Shown: positions 19,502-30,386, numbered from the stretch's first letter. The stretch is DNA of 64,000 bases from Herbiconiux moechotypicola (GCF_024979255.1 NZ_JANLCN010000006.1:62001-126000), one strand, 5' to 3'. Notes: generated by a model not told the origin, from the letters alone. Translations and numbers: made by a program.

Positions 19502-21409
19502 ATGGCCCATGCCACCCGTTCCGACCTGCGCAACGTCGCGATCGTCGCCCACGTCGACCACGGCAAGACCACCCTGGTCGACGCCATGCTCACGCAGACG
19601 AACTCGTTCGACGCGCACTTCGACGCCGACGACCGCATGATGGACTCGAACGACCTCGAGCGCGAGAAGGGCATCACGATCCTCGCCAAGAACACGGCGA
19701 TCTCGTACAACGGCGTGCACGCCACCGGCGCCCCCATCACCATCAACGTGATCGACACCCCGGGCCACGCCGACTTCGGCGGCGAGGTGGAGCGCGGCCT
19801 CTCGATGGTCGACGGCGTGGTGCTGCTCGTCGACGCCAGCGAGGGCCCGCTGCCGCAGACCCGCTTCGTGCTGCGCAAGGCCCTCGAGGCGAAGCTCCCC
19901 GTCATCCTCCTGGTCAACAAGACCGACCGGCCGGATGCGCGCATCGACGAGGTCGTCGGAGAGTCGCAAGACCTGCTGCTGGGTCTCGCCTCCGACCTGG
20001 CCGACGACGTGCCCGACCTCGACCTCGACGCCATCCTCGACGTGCCGGTGGTCTACGCCTCGGGCCGTAACGGCGCCGCGAGCCTGAACAAGCCGGCCAA
20101 CGGCGAGCTGCCCGACAACGGCGACCTCGAGCCGCTCTTCGGCGCCATCCTCGAGCACATCCCGGCCCCCACCTACGACGACGAGGCGCCCCTCCAGGCC
20201 CACGTCACCAACCTCGACTCCTCGCCCTTCCTCGGCCGCCTCGCGCTCCTGCGCGTGTTCAATGGCGAGATCAAGAAGGGCCAGCAGGTCGCGTGGGTCA
20301 AGCACGACGGCACGGTGCAGAACCAGCGCATCACCGAGCTGCTCATGACCAAGGCGCTCACCCGCTACCCGACCGAGAAGGCCGGCCCCGGCGACATCGT
20401 GGCCATCGCGGGCATTGAGAACATCACCATCGGCGAGACCATCGCCGACCCGGAGGACGTGCGTCCCCTGCCCGCCATCGTGGTCGACGACCCCGCCATC
20501 TCGATGACCATCGGCACCAACACCTCGCCGCTCGTCGGCAAGGTGAAGGGCCACAAGCTCACCGCCCGCATGGTGAAGGACCGCCTCGACCGCGAGCTCA
20601 TCGGCAACGTGTCGCTCCGGGTCGAAGACATCGGGCAGCCCGACGCCTGGGAGGTTCAGGGCCGTGGCGAGCTCGCCCTCGCCATCCTGGTCGAGAACAT
20701 GCGCCGCGAGGGCTTCGAGCTCACCGTCGGCAAGCCCCAGGTGGTCACCCGCCAGATCGACGGCAAGACCCACGAGCCCTTCGAGCACCTCACCATCGAC
20801 GCGCCCGAGGAACACCTCGGCGCCATCACCCAGCTGCTGGCCGCGCGTAAGGGCCGCATGGAGGGCATGTCGAACCACGGTACGGGCTGGGTACGCATGG
20901 AGTTCATCGTGCCCTCGCGCGGCCTCATCGGCTTCCGCACCGAGTTCCTCACCATCACCCGCGGCACCGGTATCGCCAACGCGATCTCGCACGGTTACGA
21001 GCCCTGGGCGGGGTCCATCGTCACCCGCAACAACGGCTCCATCGTGGCCGACCGCTCCGGCGTCGTCACCCCGTTCGCCATCATCGGCCTGCAGGAGCGC
21101 ATGACCTTCTTCGTGAACCCCACCGAGGAGGTCTACGAGGGCATGGTCATCGGTGAGAACTCGCGCGCCGACGACATGGACGTGAACATCACGAAGGAGA
21201 AGAAGCTCACGAACATGCGTTCGTCGACGGCCGACTCCTTCGAGTCGATGACGCCGTCGCGCCAGCTCTCGCTCGAAGAGTGCCTGGAGTTCGCCCGCGA
21301 GGACGAGTGCGTCGAGGTCACGCCCGAGACGGTGCGCATCCGCAAGGTGGAGCTCGACCAGAACGCGCGCGCCCGACGCACCGCGAACCTCAAGCGCGCC
21401 AACCAGTAG
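19502..21409 (+). CDS. typA: Translational GTPase TypA/BipA
   Basis: The protein has 635 residues. The GTPase motifs are complete: AHVDHGKTT (residues 16-24), EKGITIL in switch I, DTPGHADF and NKTD. EF-G-like domains follow and the family-specific C-terminal domain closes the protein ([29 protein letters not shown]). TypA binds the 70S ribosome and helps large-subunit assembly and growth at low temperature and under stress. AGAGGA lies before the ATG at 19502. The gene stands alone after the transporter operon. Confidence 0.96.
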   Translation: MAHATRSDLRNVAIVAHVDHGKTTLVDAMLTQTNSFDAHFDADDRMMDSNDLEREKGITILAKNTAISYNGVHATGAPITINVIDTPGHADFGGEVERGLSMVDGVVLLVDASEGPLPQTRFVLRKALEAKLPVILLVNKTDRPDARIDEVVGESQDLLLGLASDLADDVPDLDLDAILDVPVVYASGRNGAASLNKPANGELPDNGDLEPLFGAILEHIPAPTYDDEAPLQAHVTNLDSSPFLGRLALLRVFNGEIKKGQQVAWVKHDGTVQNQRITELLMTKALTRYPTEKAGPGDIVAIAGIENITIGETIADPEDVRPLPAIVVDDPAISMTIGTNTSPLVGKVKGHKLTARMVKDRLDRELIGNVSLRVEDIGQPDAWEVQGRGELALAILVENMRREGFELTVGKPQVVTRQIDGKTHEPFEHLTIDAPEEHLGAITQLLAARKGRMEGMSNHGTGWVRMEFIVPSRGLIGFRTEFLTITRGTGIANAISHGYEPWAGSIVTRNNGSIVADRSGVVTPFAIIGLQERMTFFVNPTEEVYEGMVIGENSRADDMDVNITKEKKLTNMRSSTADSFESMTPSRQLSLEECLEFAREDECVEVTPETVRIRKVELDQNARARRTANLKRANQ

Positions 21410-21429
21410 CGCGGGGCCCCGGATGCGGC

Positions 21430-21435
21430 CATAAT
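21430..21435 (+). promoter_or_regulatory. -10 CATAAT, probably leaderless
   Basis: CATAAT ends seven bases before ATG 21443. The interval CGGGGGC could also be read as a very close ribosome site. Confidence 0.45.
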
Positions 21436-21442
21436 CGGGGGC

Positions 21443-21910
21443 ATGAGGCTCACGAAGACGTCCGCCGCCCTCGCCCTAGCGCTGGGCGCCCTGCTCGCGC
21501 CGGCGCTCACCGGCTGCATCGGCAACCCGGTGGAGCAGATCGTCGAGGGCGCGGTGGAGCAGGCCGGCGGGGGAGACGTCGACCTCAATTCCGACGGCGG
21601 CCTTCCCGACGGCTTCCCCACCGAGGTGCCGCTCTACGACGGCGAGATCCAGGGCGGCGTGGCCGTCGACACCGCCGAGGGCGGGGGCTGGACGGTCGTG
21701 GTGGCGGTCTCCGACCCGCAGGCCTCCTTCACGAGCATCAACGACCAGCTCGTGGCCGCCGGCTTCGAGTCGCAGTTCTCGGGGTTCACCGACGGCTCCG
21801 GCACAGGGATGTACGTGGGGCCCACGTACTCGGTGCTCGTCACCGTCGCCGACGACGGGTCGGGCGCGGTCACGGCCACCTACATCGTCACGCAGTCGGC
21901 GTCGCAGTAG
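21443..21910 (+). CDS. Small lipoprotein of unknown function
   Basis: The protein has 155 residues. A signal peptide ends in ALTGC with lipobox Cys25. The mature part has a polar glycine/aspartate-rich linker (to about residue 55) and then a small alpha/beta region with the segment LPDGFPTEVPLYDGEIQGG, which recurs in short actinobacterial lipoproteins. No catalytic motif is visible. It faces the outside of the membrane and is a client of Lgt. It converges with the MFS gene. Confidence 0.8.
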   Translation: MRLTKTSAALALALGALLAPALTGCIGNPVEQIVEGAVEQAGGGDVDLNSDGGLPDGFPTEVPLYDGEIQGGVAVDTAEGGGWTVVVAVSDPQASFTSINDQLVAAGFESQFSGFTDGSGTGMYVGPTYSVLVTVADDGSGAVTATYIVTQSASQ

Positions 21911-21916
21911 CCCCGT

Positions 21917-23413
21917 TCAGTCGCGCGGCATGCGGGCGCTGATCGCCCACGAGCAGGCCGTGAGAACGAGTCCGAGGGCGAACACGGCGGCGAACGATAT
22001 CGCCGACGATGCGCCCGCGGACACACCCGCCCCGGCCACCGACTGGAACAGGATGCCGCCCAGCGCGATCGACATCGCGGGCCCCGCGGCGTCGGCGATG
22101 TTGAGCGCGGCGCTGTTGAACCCCTGCCGCTCGGGCTCCGAGTGCCCGAGCACGAGCACCGACAGCCGTGGGTAGGCCAGCCCCATCCCCGTGCCGGAGA
22201 TCGCCCATCCGGCGATGGCCACCCAGACCGGGAGCTCGAAGGCGGCGGCGACCAGCACCACGGCCAGGGCGAGCAGCACGGCGGCCACCCCGATACGCAC
22301 GCTCGACCGGCTCGACAGCCTCGACCCGAGGCGGCCCTGCAGCAGCGACGCGCCACCCCAGAACACACCGCTCACCGTCAGCGAGAGCCCGGCCGCGGCC
22401 GGTGAGAGCCCGTGCTCGGCGGTGAAGAGATAGGGCAGGTAGATCTCGGCCACGAAGTAGCCGCCCGCGAGCGCGAGCTTGGCCAGGATGACGCTCGGCA
22501 GTCCGCGGCCCGCCCGCAGCGTGCCCGGTGGCGTGAGCGGGCGCAGCGCCACGAGGGCGACGACGAAGCCGAGCGTGGCGGCCACGAACACGAAGGCCCC
22601 TTCGAGTTCGGTCGACGCACTCAGCACGAGCACCGCCAGGGCGAGTCCGGCCGCCCAGAGGATGCGAGCCACCGGGCGCCCGGGCGCCTCCGAACCCACG
22701 GCCTGACCACCATCGCGAAGGCCGCCGTCGCGAGGGCCGCCGTCGCCGTAGCCTCGCGCATCCGTCTCGGCGACCGCGTCCGCATCCGCCCGCGCATCCG
22801 CCCCCGCCGGCACGCCGCGCAGCACCCGCATGGCCGGTGCCACCATGAGCGCCGCCGGCACCACGAGCGCCGCCACGCCGAGAAAGACCCAGCGCCAGCC
22901 CACCGTGTCGCCGATCACGCCCGCCAGGAACGGCCCCACCAGGGCGGGCAGCACCCACGCCGCCGAGAACGCCCCGAACACCTTGGGCTGCAGCGCGCCC
23001 GGATACACTCGCGCCACGATCACGTAGAGCGCCACCGTCGTGCCGCCCGACCCGAGCCCCTGCACGAGGCGGCCGAGCACCACCAGCTCCATGACGGGCG
23101 CCGTGCCGGCGACCACCAGTCCCGCGAAGAACAGCCCCACCGCGAGCACCAGCGGCGTGCGCGGACCCGTGCGGTCGCACCAGATGCCGGCCGCGACCAT
23201 CCCGAGCACCGAGGCGGCCAGCGGGGCCGCGAACGCGACGGCGTAGAGCTCGGCCCCGTCGAGCTCGGCGGCGATCACCGGCATCACCGTGGTGACCGCG
23301 AGGTTCTCGAACGCGGCCACGAACACCAGGACGATGGCGCCCAGCGTCACCAGCCGGAACCTCGAGGAGAACAGCCCATCCGTTACCGGAGCGAGATCGG
23401 GCGGTGAGGTCAC
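21917..23413 (-). CDS. MFS transporter
   Basis: The protein has 498 residues and about 12-14 membrane segments. The N-terminal half shows the MFS motif A region (GIWCDRTGPRTPL) between helices 2 and 3 and the helix-5 GPFLAGVIGDTVGWRWVFLGVA motif C of drug:proton antiporters, so export of a small molecule is likely. The central cytoplasmic loop (about residues 200-250) is unusual: low in complexity, with ADA and DGG repeats. The substrate is unknown. The GTG start is seven bases after TACGGT. Confidence 0.88.
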   Translation of the reverse strand: MTSPPDLAPVTDGLFSSRFRLVTLGAIVLVFVAAFENLAVTTVMPVIAAELDGAELYAVAFAAPLAASVLGMVAAGIWCDRTGPRTPLVLAVGLFFAGLVVAGTAPVMELVVLGRLVQGLGSGGTTVALYVIVARVYPGALQPKVFGAFSAAWVLPALVGPFLAGVIGDTVGWRWVFLGVAALVVPAALMVAPAMRVLRGVPAGADARADADAVAETDARGYGDGGPRDGGLRDGGQAVGSEAPGRPVARILWAAGLALAVLVLSASTELEGAFVFVAATLGFVVALVALRPLTPPGTLRAGRGLPSVILAKLALAGGYFVAEIYLPYLFTAEHGLSPAAAGLSLTVSGVFWGGASLLQGRLGSRLSSRSSVRIGVAAVLLALAVVLVAAAFELPVWVAIAGWAISGTGMGLAYPRLSVLVLGHSEPERQGFNSAALNIADAAGPAMSIALGGILFQSVAGAGVSAGASSAISFAAVFALGLVLTACSWAISARMPRD

Positions 23414-23420
23414 ACCACCG

Positions 23421-23426
23421 ACCGTA
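23421..23426 (-). promoter_or_regulatory. -10 TACGGT for the MFS gene, probably leaderless
   Basis: The complement of 23421-23426 reads TACGGT, seven bases before GTG 23413. Confidence 0.5.
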
Positions 23427-23462
23427 GAACCTCGACCCCGGTGGAGGTCAAGTCGGCGCGCG

Positions 23463-24764
23463 TCACCCGAAAAGGGTCTCGCCCACGTAGCCGCCCTCGC
23501 TCGCCCCCGGGGGCACCGCGAAGATGCCCGAACCCACGTGCCGGATGTACTCGTTCATCGCGTCGTTCTTGGCGAGGTTGAGCTGGATCGGGATGAACTG
23601 GGTGCGGGGGTCGCGCTGGAACGCAATGAAGAACAGGCCCGCGTTCAGCCGCCCGAGCTCGTCGTTGCCGTCGACGAAGTTGTAGCCGCGGCGCAGCAGT
23701 TGGGCGCCGGCGTTCTGGTCGGGATGAGACAGCCGCACGTGTGCATCCGTCGCAATGAGCGGCTCGCCGCCCCGGCCCGTCGCGGCGAAGTCGGGCGGGG
23801 TGAACTCGGTGCCGCCCGAGAACGGCGCGCCCTCGCCCTTCGTGCGGCCCACGATCGCCTCCTGCTCGCGGAGCGAGGTGCGGTCCCAGGTCTCGATGGT
23901 CATGCGGATCTTGCGGGCCACGAGGTAGGAGCCGCCCGCCATCCAGGCCGCCCCGTCGTCGGCGGAGGCCCACACCTGCTCGTCGACCACCTCCGTTTCT
24001 TCGGCCTTGATGTTCGCGGTGCCGTCCTTGAACCCGAACAGGTTGCGCGGCGTCGCCTGCGCCGTGGTGGTGGAGCTGGTGCGGCCGAAGCCGAGCTGCG
24101 ACCAGCGGATGGCCGCGCGGCCGAACGCGATGCGGGAGAGGTTGCGGATGGCGTGCACCGCGACCTGGGGGTCGTCGCTGCAGGCCTGGATGCAGAGGTC
24201 GCCGCCCGTGAGCGTGTCTTGCAGCATGTCGGCGGGGAAGTGCGGCAGGTCGACGAGGGCCGCCGGACGCTGCGCGGCGATGCCGAAGCGGTCGGTGCCG
24301 TCGGCCGCGGTGAAGAGGGTGGGGCCGAACCCGAAGGTGATGGTGAGACCGGATGCGGGCAGACCCAGGGCCTCGCCGGTGTCGTCGGGCGGTGCGTCGT
24401 AGGGGCCGTTGACGGCGCCGTACTGACCGACCGGCTGACCCGCTGTCATGAGGGCTGCGGCGGCGCTCCAGTCCTGCAGCAGCTCGATAAGGTCGTCGCG
24501 CGACAGGTCGGCGGCGACGTCGTAGCTGGCGAAGTGGAGCCGGTCTTGCGCGGGGCTGATGATGCCCGACTGGTGCGTGCCGTAGAACGGGTACACCGCC
24601 GCGTTCTCCTGCGCGGAGGCAGATGCTGTGGCGGGGGCGACGACGAAGCGGTCGAGCGAGAAGCCGACCCCGGCCCCCACGACGCCGGCGCCGGCCAGCC
24701 CGAGCAGTCCCCGTCGGGAGATGCCCGGGCGTGCCGGCGCCGGTTCGTCGTGGTGGTCGGTCAT
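23463..24764 (-). CDS. efeB: Dye-decolorising peroxidase EfeB (Tat-exported)
   Basis: The protein has 433 residues. The N-terminus has a twin-arginine signal, SRRGLLGLAG at residues 16-25, and a hydrophobic stretch after it. The DyP signature GFKDGTANI (GxxDG, with the catalytic aspartate) is present, and a proximal haem histidine lies in the C-terminal half. EfeB uses haem and peroxide outside the cell to oxidise Fe(II) or to remove iron from haem, and passes iron to EfeO and EfeU. It is the third gene of efeU-efeO-efeB, 31 bases after efeO, but also has its own -10 box. Confidence 0.94.
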   Translation of the reverse strand: MTDHHDEPAPARPGISRRGLLGLAGAGVVGAGVGFSLDRFVVAPATASASAQENAAVYPFYGTHQSGIISPAQDRLHFASYDVAADLSRDDLIELLQDWSAAAALMTAGQPVGQYGAVNGPYDAPPDDTGEALGLPASGLTITFGFGPTLFTAADGTDRFGIAAQRPAALVDLPHFPADMLQDTLTGGDLCIQACSDDPQVAVHAIRNLSRIAFGRAAIRWSQLGFGRTSSTTTAQATPRNLFGFKDGTANIKAEETEVVDEQVWASADDGAAWMAGGSYLVARKIRMTIETWDRTSLREQEAIVGRTKGEGAPFSGGTEFTPPDFAATGRGGEPLIATDAHVRLSHPDQNAGAQLLRRGYNFVDGNDELGRLNAGLFFIAFQRDPRTQFIPIQLNLAKNDAMNEYIRHVGSGIFAVPPGASEGGYVGETLFG

Positions 24765-24771
24765 GCGATCA

Positions 24772-24777
24772 ACTGTA
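24772..24777 (-). promoter_or_regulatory. -10 TACAGT for efeB, probably leaderless
   Basis: The complement of 24772-24777 reads TACAGT, seven bases before ATG 24764, inside the efeO-efeB gap. Confidence 0.5.
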
Positions 24778-24795
24778 GGTGCAGCGGATGGGCGC

Positions 24796-25977
24796 TCAGC
24801 CCACCAGCGTCGCGGTGAGCTGGCTGAGCGGTTCGCTGAGCGCGGAGACGCCGTCGGCGAGCTCCTTCACCTCGTCGGGGGTGAGGTCGGTGTAGTAGAC
24901 GAACCCGTCGTCGAGGCTGCCGTAGCCGGCCAGCAGGGTCTCCAGCGACGCGAAGCGCTCGTCGATGGTGGTGACCAGCTCGGGGTCCTTCTCCTCGACG
25001 ATGTCGCGCACGCCCTCGTAGGCCACACGGGCGCCCTCGAGGTTGGCCTGGAAGTCCCACAGGTCGGTGTGCGACCAGATCTCCTCCTCACCGGTGATCT
25101 TGCCGGAGGCGACCTCCTCGAGCAGGCCGATGGCGCCGTTGGAGATGGCGTCGATCGACACGGTGTAGTCGGCCGCGTTCACGGCGTCCGCGAGCAGCTG
25201 GGTGTCGGCCACGAGCTTCTCGGCGTAGTAGCTGCGCTCGTCCGAGGTGAGCGGCGTGTACTCCACCCCTCCGTTGTCGGCGGCCGCCGGCGGGAAGAGA
25301 TCCTTCTCGATGCGGTGCCAGCCGGTCCACTCGTCGCCCTCGGCCACGTCGGCCTCGCGGAAGTCGATGGCCGGGTCGAGGTCGCCGAACGACTCCGCGA
25401 CGGGCTCGATGCGCTCGTAGTTCGCGCGGGTGGTGGCGTAGAGGGCGCGGGCCTCGTCGTCGTTCCCGGCGAGGTAGGCGTCGACGAAGGTCTGGGTGCC
25501 CACCACGAGCTGGGCCACCTGGTCCTTGATGTAGGCGACGTAGTTCGCCGCCGCGGCGTCGACCTGGTCCTGCAGGTCGCCGGCGAGCTCGACGCGGTCG
25601 CCGGTCACCGAGAACGCGGCCTTGCCGATGCCGTCGCCCACCATGCCGGGCTTGCACACGGTGAAGTAGTCGCCGGGCTGGGCCTGCACCACGAGGTCGC
25701 GCGAGATGCCGGGGCCCACGTTCTCGACCTCGCCCACGATGCGCAGGCCGTCGTCGGCGAGCAGGTAGAACTCGGTCACCTGGTCGCCCGAGTTGGTGAC
25801 CGAGAAGGTGAGCGTGCCGCTCGTGGCGGTGGAGGCGCTCACGACGCAGTCGTCGGCCGTGCTGTCGACCGTGATGGCTGCGGTGTCGCTCGACGACGAC
25901 GCGTTCGGCACGCACCCCGAGAGGGCGAGCAGAGCCGCGGCCGCGGTGGCCGTGGCGAGGAGGGACTTGGTCTTCAC
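24796..25977 (-). CDS. efeO: Iron uptake lipoprotein EfeO (cupredoxin plus imelysin/M75)
   Basis: The protein has 393 residues and starts at GTG 25977, ten bases after AGGAG. It is a lipoprotein with LALSGC (Cys22) at the lipobox. Residues about 35-120 form the EfeO cupredoxin-like N-terminal domain; the rest is an imelysin-like M75 helical domain with the segment EWTGWHRIEKDLFP that holds the HxxE-type iron ligands. EfeO collects ferric or ferrous iron at the membrane surface for the permease. It follows efeU by eight bases; its ribosome site overlaps the efeU stop codon. Confidence 0.94.
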   Translation of the reverse strand: MKTKSLLATATAAAALLALSGCVPNASSSSDTAAITVDSTADDCVVSASTATSGTLTFSVTNSGDQVTEFYLLADDGLRIVGEVENVGPGISRDLVVQAQPGDYFTVCKPGMVGDGIGKAAFSVTGDRVELAGDLQDQVDAAAANYVAYIKDQVAQLVVGTQTFVDAYLAGNDDEARALYATTRANYERIEPVAESFGDLDPAIDFREADVAEGDEWTGWHRIEKDLFPPAAADNGGVEYTPLTSDERSYYAEKLVADTQLLADAVNAADYTVSIDAISNGAIGLLEEVASGKITGEEEIWSHTDLWDFQANLEGARVAYEGVRDIVEEKDPELVTTIDERFASLETLLAGYGSLDDGFVYYTDLTPDEVKELADGVSALSEPLSQLTATLVG

Positions 25978-25985
25978 GAATGCTC

Positions 25986-26846
25986 CTAGCTGTGTGCGGT
26001 GCGTGGGGTGGTGGCGGCCTCTGCTGGTGCGGCCGTCGTCTTCGGTCCTCGGCGCACGGCGCGGAGGAAGAGCAGCATCGTCGGCACGAAGTAGGCGAGC
26101 CAGACGACGAGTTCGAGCCACGTGGTGGCGGGGGAGAAGTTGATGGTGCCCTTCAGCAGGGTGCCGTACCAGCTGTCGGGCGGGATGACGGCGCTCACGT
26201 CGAAGGCGAGGTTGTTCAGCCCCGGGAGGATGCCGGCCTCCTGCAGGTCGTGCACGCCGTAGCTCAGCACTCCGGCGGCGACCAGGATGAGGAACCCGCC
26301 CGACCAGGCGAAGAACTTCGCGAGGTTGATGCGCACGAGCCCCCGGTAGATGAGGTAACCCAGCACGACCGCGGCGGCGATGCCGAGCGCCGCGCCGAGG
26401 ATCGGCAGCGTGGTCTCGCCGGTCGCCTGCACGGCGGCCCAGATGAACAGCGCCGTCTCGATGCCCTCGCGGCCCACCGCGAGGAACGCGACGAGCACGA
26501 GCCCCCAGCCGGCGCCGACGAGCGCCTTGTCGATGTCGCTGTGCAGGGTTCCCCTGAGGTTCTGGCTGGTGCGCAGCATCCAGAACACCATCCAGGTGAC
26601 GAACCCGGTGGCGATGATGGAGAGCGAGCCGCCGATGGCCTCCTGCGCCTCGAAGCTCAACCCGTAGGCCCCGAAGGTGAGCACCGCGCCGAGCGTGAGG
26701 GCCACCAGCACGGCGAGACCCACGCCCATCCAGAGCCGCACGAGCACGTCGGCCCGGCCGAGCTTCTTCACGTAGGCGATGAGGATGCCGACCACCAGGG
26801 CCGCCTCGAGGCCTTCACGCAGGCCGATCAGGAAGTTGGCGAGCAC
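25986..26846 (-). CDS. efeU: Ferrous/ferric iron permease EfeU (FTR1 family)
   Basis: The protein has 286 residues with seven membrane segments. Both REGLE-type motifs that carry iron through the membrane are present: LREGLEAALV at about residues 9-18 and GREGIETALF at about 138-147. I place the start at GTG 26846 because homologues begin VLANFLIGLREGLEA; longer upstream reading would run through the iron-box palindrome. It is the first gene of efeU-efeO-efeB. The charged tail of about 20 residues is cytoplasmic. Confidence 0.93.
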   Translation of the reverse strand: MLANFLIGLREGLEAALVVGILIAYVKKLGRADVLVRLWMGVGLAVLVALTLGAVLTFGAYGLSFEAQEAIGGSLSIIATGFVTWMVFWMLRTSQNLRGTLHSDIDKALVGAGWGLVLVAFLAVGREGIETALFIWAAVQATGETTLPILGAALGIAAAVVLGYLIYRGLVRINLAKFFAWSGGFLILVAAGVLSYGVHDLQEAGILPGLNNLAFDVSAVIPPDSWYGTLLKGTINFSPATTWLELVVWLAYFVPTMLLFLRAVRRGPKTTAAPAEAATTPRTAHS

Positions 26847-26870
26847 GCGAACCGATTCTTCATAGGAAAG

Positions 26871-26890
26871 CGGTAAGGGTTGCCTTACCG
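26871..26890. promoter_or_regulatory. Iron-box-like palindrome ahead of efeUOB
   Basis: CGGTAAGG and CCTTACCG form a perfect 8-bp inverted repeat around GTTG. Site and layout resemble IdeR/DmdR (DtxR-family) operators, whose half sites share AGGxxAGG. It lies 24 bases before the efeU start and would repress the operon when iron is plentiful. Confidence 0.65.
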
Positions 26891-26983
26891 AATGTCGAGA
26901 GTAGACCCGCGGCGGTCTTTTGTCCATCGCGGGGGTCGACAGCGGTGTCGCGCACAGTTCAGGATGCTCGCGGCGGAGCCTCG

Positions 26984-26989
26984 TAGGCT
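26984..26989 (+). promoter_or_regulatory. -10 TAGGCT, probably leaderless
   Basis: TAGGCT ends six bases before GTG 26996. It is followed by GGTGGC, too close to serve as a ribosome site. Confidence 0.5.
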
Positions 26990-26995
26990 GGTGGC

Positions 26996-27436
26996 GTGTC
27001 GTACCCGCCCGCCGTCGCATCCGCCCCGCCCGCCGCATCCGGAGCCCTCGTGCCCTCGACCGGTCTGCGTGTGCTCGCCGTCGTCGTGGCGCTCGCACTG
27101 GGGTTCCTGTTCGGGGTGCTCGGCACGATCGTGCACCAGATCACCGTCAGCGCGTTCGGGCTGTTCGACCTCCCGGTCGGCCTCATCATCGCCCTGCCCG
27201 CGTTCGCCCTGCTACTCGTCGGGCTGCGCATGGTGGCGCCGTCGCGGTGGGCGGCGCTCGCGGCCGCCGCGGGGGCCGTCGCGATCGTGGCGCTGCTGGC
27301 GCTGCCGGGCCCCGGAGGCTCCGTACTCATCCCCGACAGCGTGCTCGGCATGGTGTGGGTGGTGGGAGCGCCGCTGGTCGCCGTGGTGGTGCTGGCCTGG
27401 CCGCGGATGCGCGGAGCATCCCGGCCCGCGGCGTAG
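26996..27436 (+). CDS. Small polytopic membrane protein
   Basis: The protein has 146 residues with four membrane helices (about 24-47, 60-78, 84-105, 113-133). A short proline/alanine-rich N-terminus precedes them. Small four-helix proteins of this kind (possibly DUF6113) often lie next to fdxA and dapC in actinobacteria. It holds no motif that gives a function. It is divergent from efeUOB, with the iron box between the two. Confidence 0.75.
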   Translation: MSYPPAVASAPPAASGALVPSTGLRVLAVVVALALGFLFGVLGTIVHQITVSAFGLFDLPVGLIIALPAFALLLVGLRMVAPSRWAALAAAAGAVAIVALLALPGPGGSVLIPDSVLGMVWVVGAPLVAVVVLAWPRMRGASRPAA

Positions 27437-27439
27437 ACT
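27434..27439 (+). promoter_or_regulatory. Probable -10 TAGACT for fdxA-dapC
   Basis: TAGACT overlaps the preceding stop codon and leaves a leader of about 28 bases carrying GAAGGAG (27456-27462) before GTG 27474. Confidence 0.45.
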
Positions 27440-27473
27440 TGACTGCCTGGTGTTCGAAGGAGCCTGAACCACT

Positions 27474-27797
27474 GTGACCTATGTCATCGCCCTCCCGTGC
27501 GTCGACGTCAAAGACCGTGCGTGCATCGACGAATGCCCCGTCGACTGCATCTACGAGGGTGAACGCTCGCTCTACATCCACCCCGACGAGTGCGTCGACT
27601 GCGGTGCCTGCGAGCCGGTGTGCCCGGTCGAGGCCATCTACTACGAAGACGACCTGCCCGAGGAGTGGACCGACTACTACAAGGCCAACGTCGAATTCTT
27701 CGACGAGGTCGGCTCTCCGGGGGGCGCCGCCAAGGTGGGCGTGATCAAGCACGACCACCCGCTGGTGGCCGCGCTGCCGCCCCAGGGCGAGCACTGA
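27474..27797 (+). CDS. fdxA: 7Fe ferredoxin FdxA
   Basis: The protein has 107 residues. Cysteines 9, 17, 21 and 50 fit the [3Fe-4S] site and cysteines 25, 40, 43 and 46 the [4Fe-4S] site of seven-iron ferredoxins. The C-terminal extension of about 45 residues is typical of the actinobacterial FdxA group. It carries electrons in the cytoplasm, for instance to oxygenases; the desaturase in this window is one possible user, but that is inference. It is probably co-transcribed with dapC 16 bases downstream. Confidence 0.95.
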   Translation: MTYVIALPCVDVKDRACIDECPVDCIYEGERSLYIHPDECVDCGACEPVCPVEAIYYEDDLPEEWTDYYKANVEFFDEVGSPGGAAKVGVIKHDHPLVAALPPQGEH

Positions 27798-27813
27798 CCG
27801 GGCGGCCCGGCAC

Positions 27814-28944
27814 GTGGCGCTAGGGGAGCTGCCCGACTATCCGTGGGATGCGATGGTGCCGTTCGCGGCCACCGCCCGCGCGCATCCGGACGGCATCGTC
27901 GACCTCTCGATCGGCTCGCCCGTCGACCCCACCCCGGCGGTGGTGCGCGAGGCGCTCGCCGCCGCCACCGATGCGCACTCCTACCCGGCGACCGCCGGGA
28001 CGCCCGCCCTGCAGGAAGCCATCGCTTCGTGGTTCGATCGGCGCCGGGGCGTGCACGGGCTGACGGCGGCGAACGTGCTGCCGACCATCGGGTCGAAGGA
28101 GTTCGTGGCCTGGCTGCCGTTCATGCTCGGCCTCGGCGAGGGCGACGTGGTCGTGCATCCGTCGGTCGCGTACCCCACCTACGCCATGGGGGCGATCATC
28201 GCCGGCGCCACCCCGGTCGCCGCTGACGACCCCGACGACTGGCCCGCGGGCACGCGGCTGGTGTGGACGAACAGTCCCGGCAACCCCGACGGATCGGTGC
28301 TCGACGCGGAGCGGTTGCGCATCCTGGTGGCGGCGGCCCGGGAGCGCGGCGCGGTCATCGTGGGCGACGAGTGCTACGCCGAGCTGGGCTGGGACGGGGT
28401 GTGGGCGACCGAGCCCGTGCCGAGCATCCTCGACCCGCGCGTCACCGGGGGTGATCTCACGGGGGTGCTGGCCGCCTACTCGCTGAGCAAGCAGTCGAAC
28501 CTCGCCGGGTACCGCGCCGCCTTCACAGCGGGTGATCCCGCGCTCATCGCGCGGCTGCTCACCGTGCGCAAGCAGGCCGGCATGATGCCGCCCGCGCCCG
28601 TGCAGGCGGCGATGCTCGCGGCGCTCGGCGACGACGCGCACGTGGCCGCGCAGAAGGAGCTGTACCGCGCTCGCCGCGCGGTGCTGCGCCCCGCGGTCGA
28701 GGCGGCCGGGTTTCGGATCGACCGCAGTGAGGCCGGGCTGTACCTCTGGGCCACCGAGGGGCGGGATGCTTGGGAGTCGATCGGCAGGCTCGCGGCGCTC
28801 GGCATCCTGGCGGGGCCGGGGCCGTTCTACGGCGACGCCTCGCCGTCGCACGTGCGGTTCTCCCTCACCGCGAGCGACGAGCGCGTCGCGGCGGCGGCCG
28901 CGCGGCTGCGCGGAGACGCCGGCGCTGTCGCCGGCGCGTTGTAG
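27814..28944 (+). CDS. dapC: Succinyldiaminopimelate transaminase DapC
   Basis: The protein has 376 residues and is a class I/II PLP aminotransferase. The PLP lysine is Lys226 in SLSKQSNLAGYR. Actinobacterial DapC typically follows fdxA, as here. It makes N-succinyl-LL-2,6-diaminopimelate from the ketone in the lysine/peptidoglycan route. The partners dapD and dapE lie 3-5 kb downstream. The GTG at 27814 starts the LGELPDYPWDAM segment with no clear ribosome site, which fits coupling to fdxA. Confidence 0.92.
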   Translation: MALGELPDYPWDAMVPFAATARAHPDGIVDLSIGSPVDPTPAVVREALAAATDAHSYPATAGTPALQEAIASWFDRRRGVHGLTAANVLPTIGSKEFVAWLPFMLGLGEGDVVVHPSVAYPTYAMGAIIAGATPVAADDPDDWPAGTRLVWTNSPGNPDGSVLDAERLRILVAAARERGAVIVGDECYAELGWDGVWATEPVPSILDPRVTGGDLTGVLAAYSLSKQSNLAGYRAAFTAGDPALIARLLTVRKQAGMMPPAPVQAAMLAALGDDAHVAAQKELYRARRAVLRPAVEAAGFRIDRSEAGLYLWATEGRDAWESIGRLAALGILAGPGPFYGDASPSHVRFSLTASDERVAAAAARLRGDAGAVAGAL

Positions 28945-29006
28945 AGAGTTCCTCCAACAGACATCCGCCAGTGTGGGTGGATGCAACAGTGGGCTCGCGC
29001 CGCCAG

Positions 29007-29012
29007 TAGGCT
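29007..29012 (+). promoter_or_regulatory. Probable -10 TAGGCT for gltA
   Basis: TAGGCT (followed by TATACG) lies about 90 bases before the gltA start, in a 155-base gap that otherwise holds no gene. Confidence 0.35.
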
Positions 29013-29099
29013 GTATACGGGTCAACGCGGTCACGGTCTACGAGACGCTGTCCGCGTCCCGCCAGCACCACCTCAGGCAGGACATCTCAAGGAGGCTCC

Positions 29100-30386
<1,287 letters not shown>

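Noticed and set aside
21917-23413. MFS gene as part of the efe iron operon
   Set aside because: It has its own promoter element and its fold is a general exporter; nothing links it to iron.
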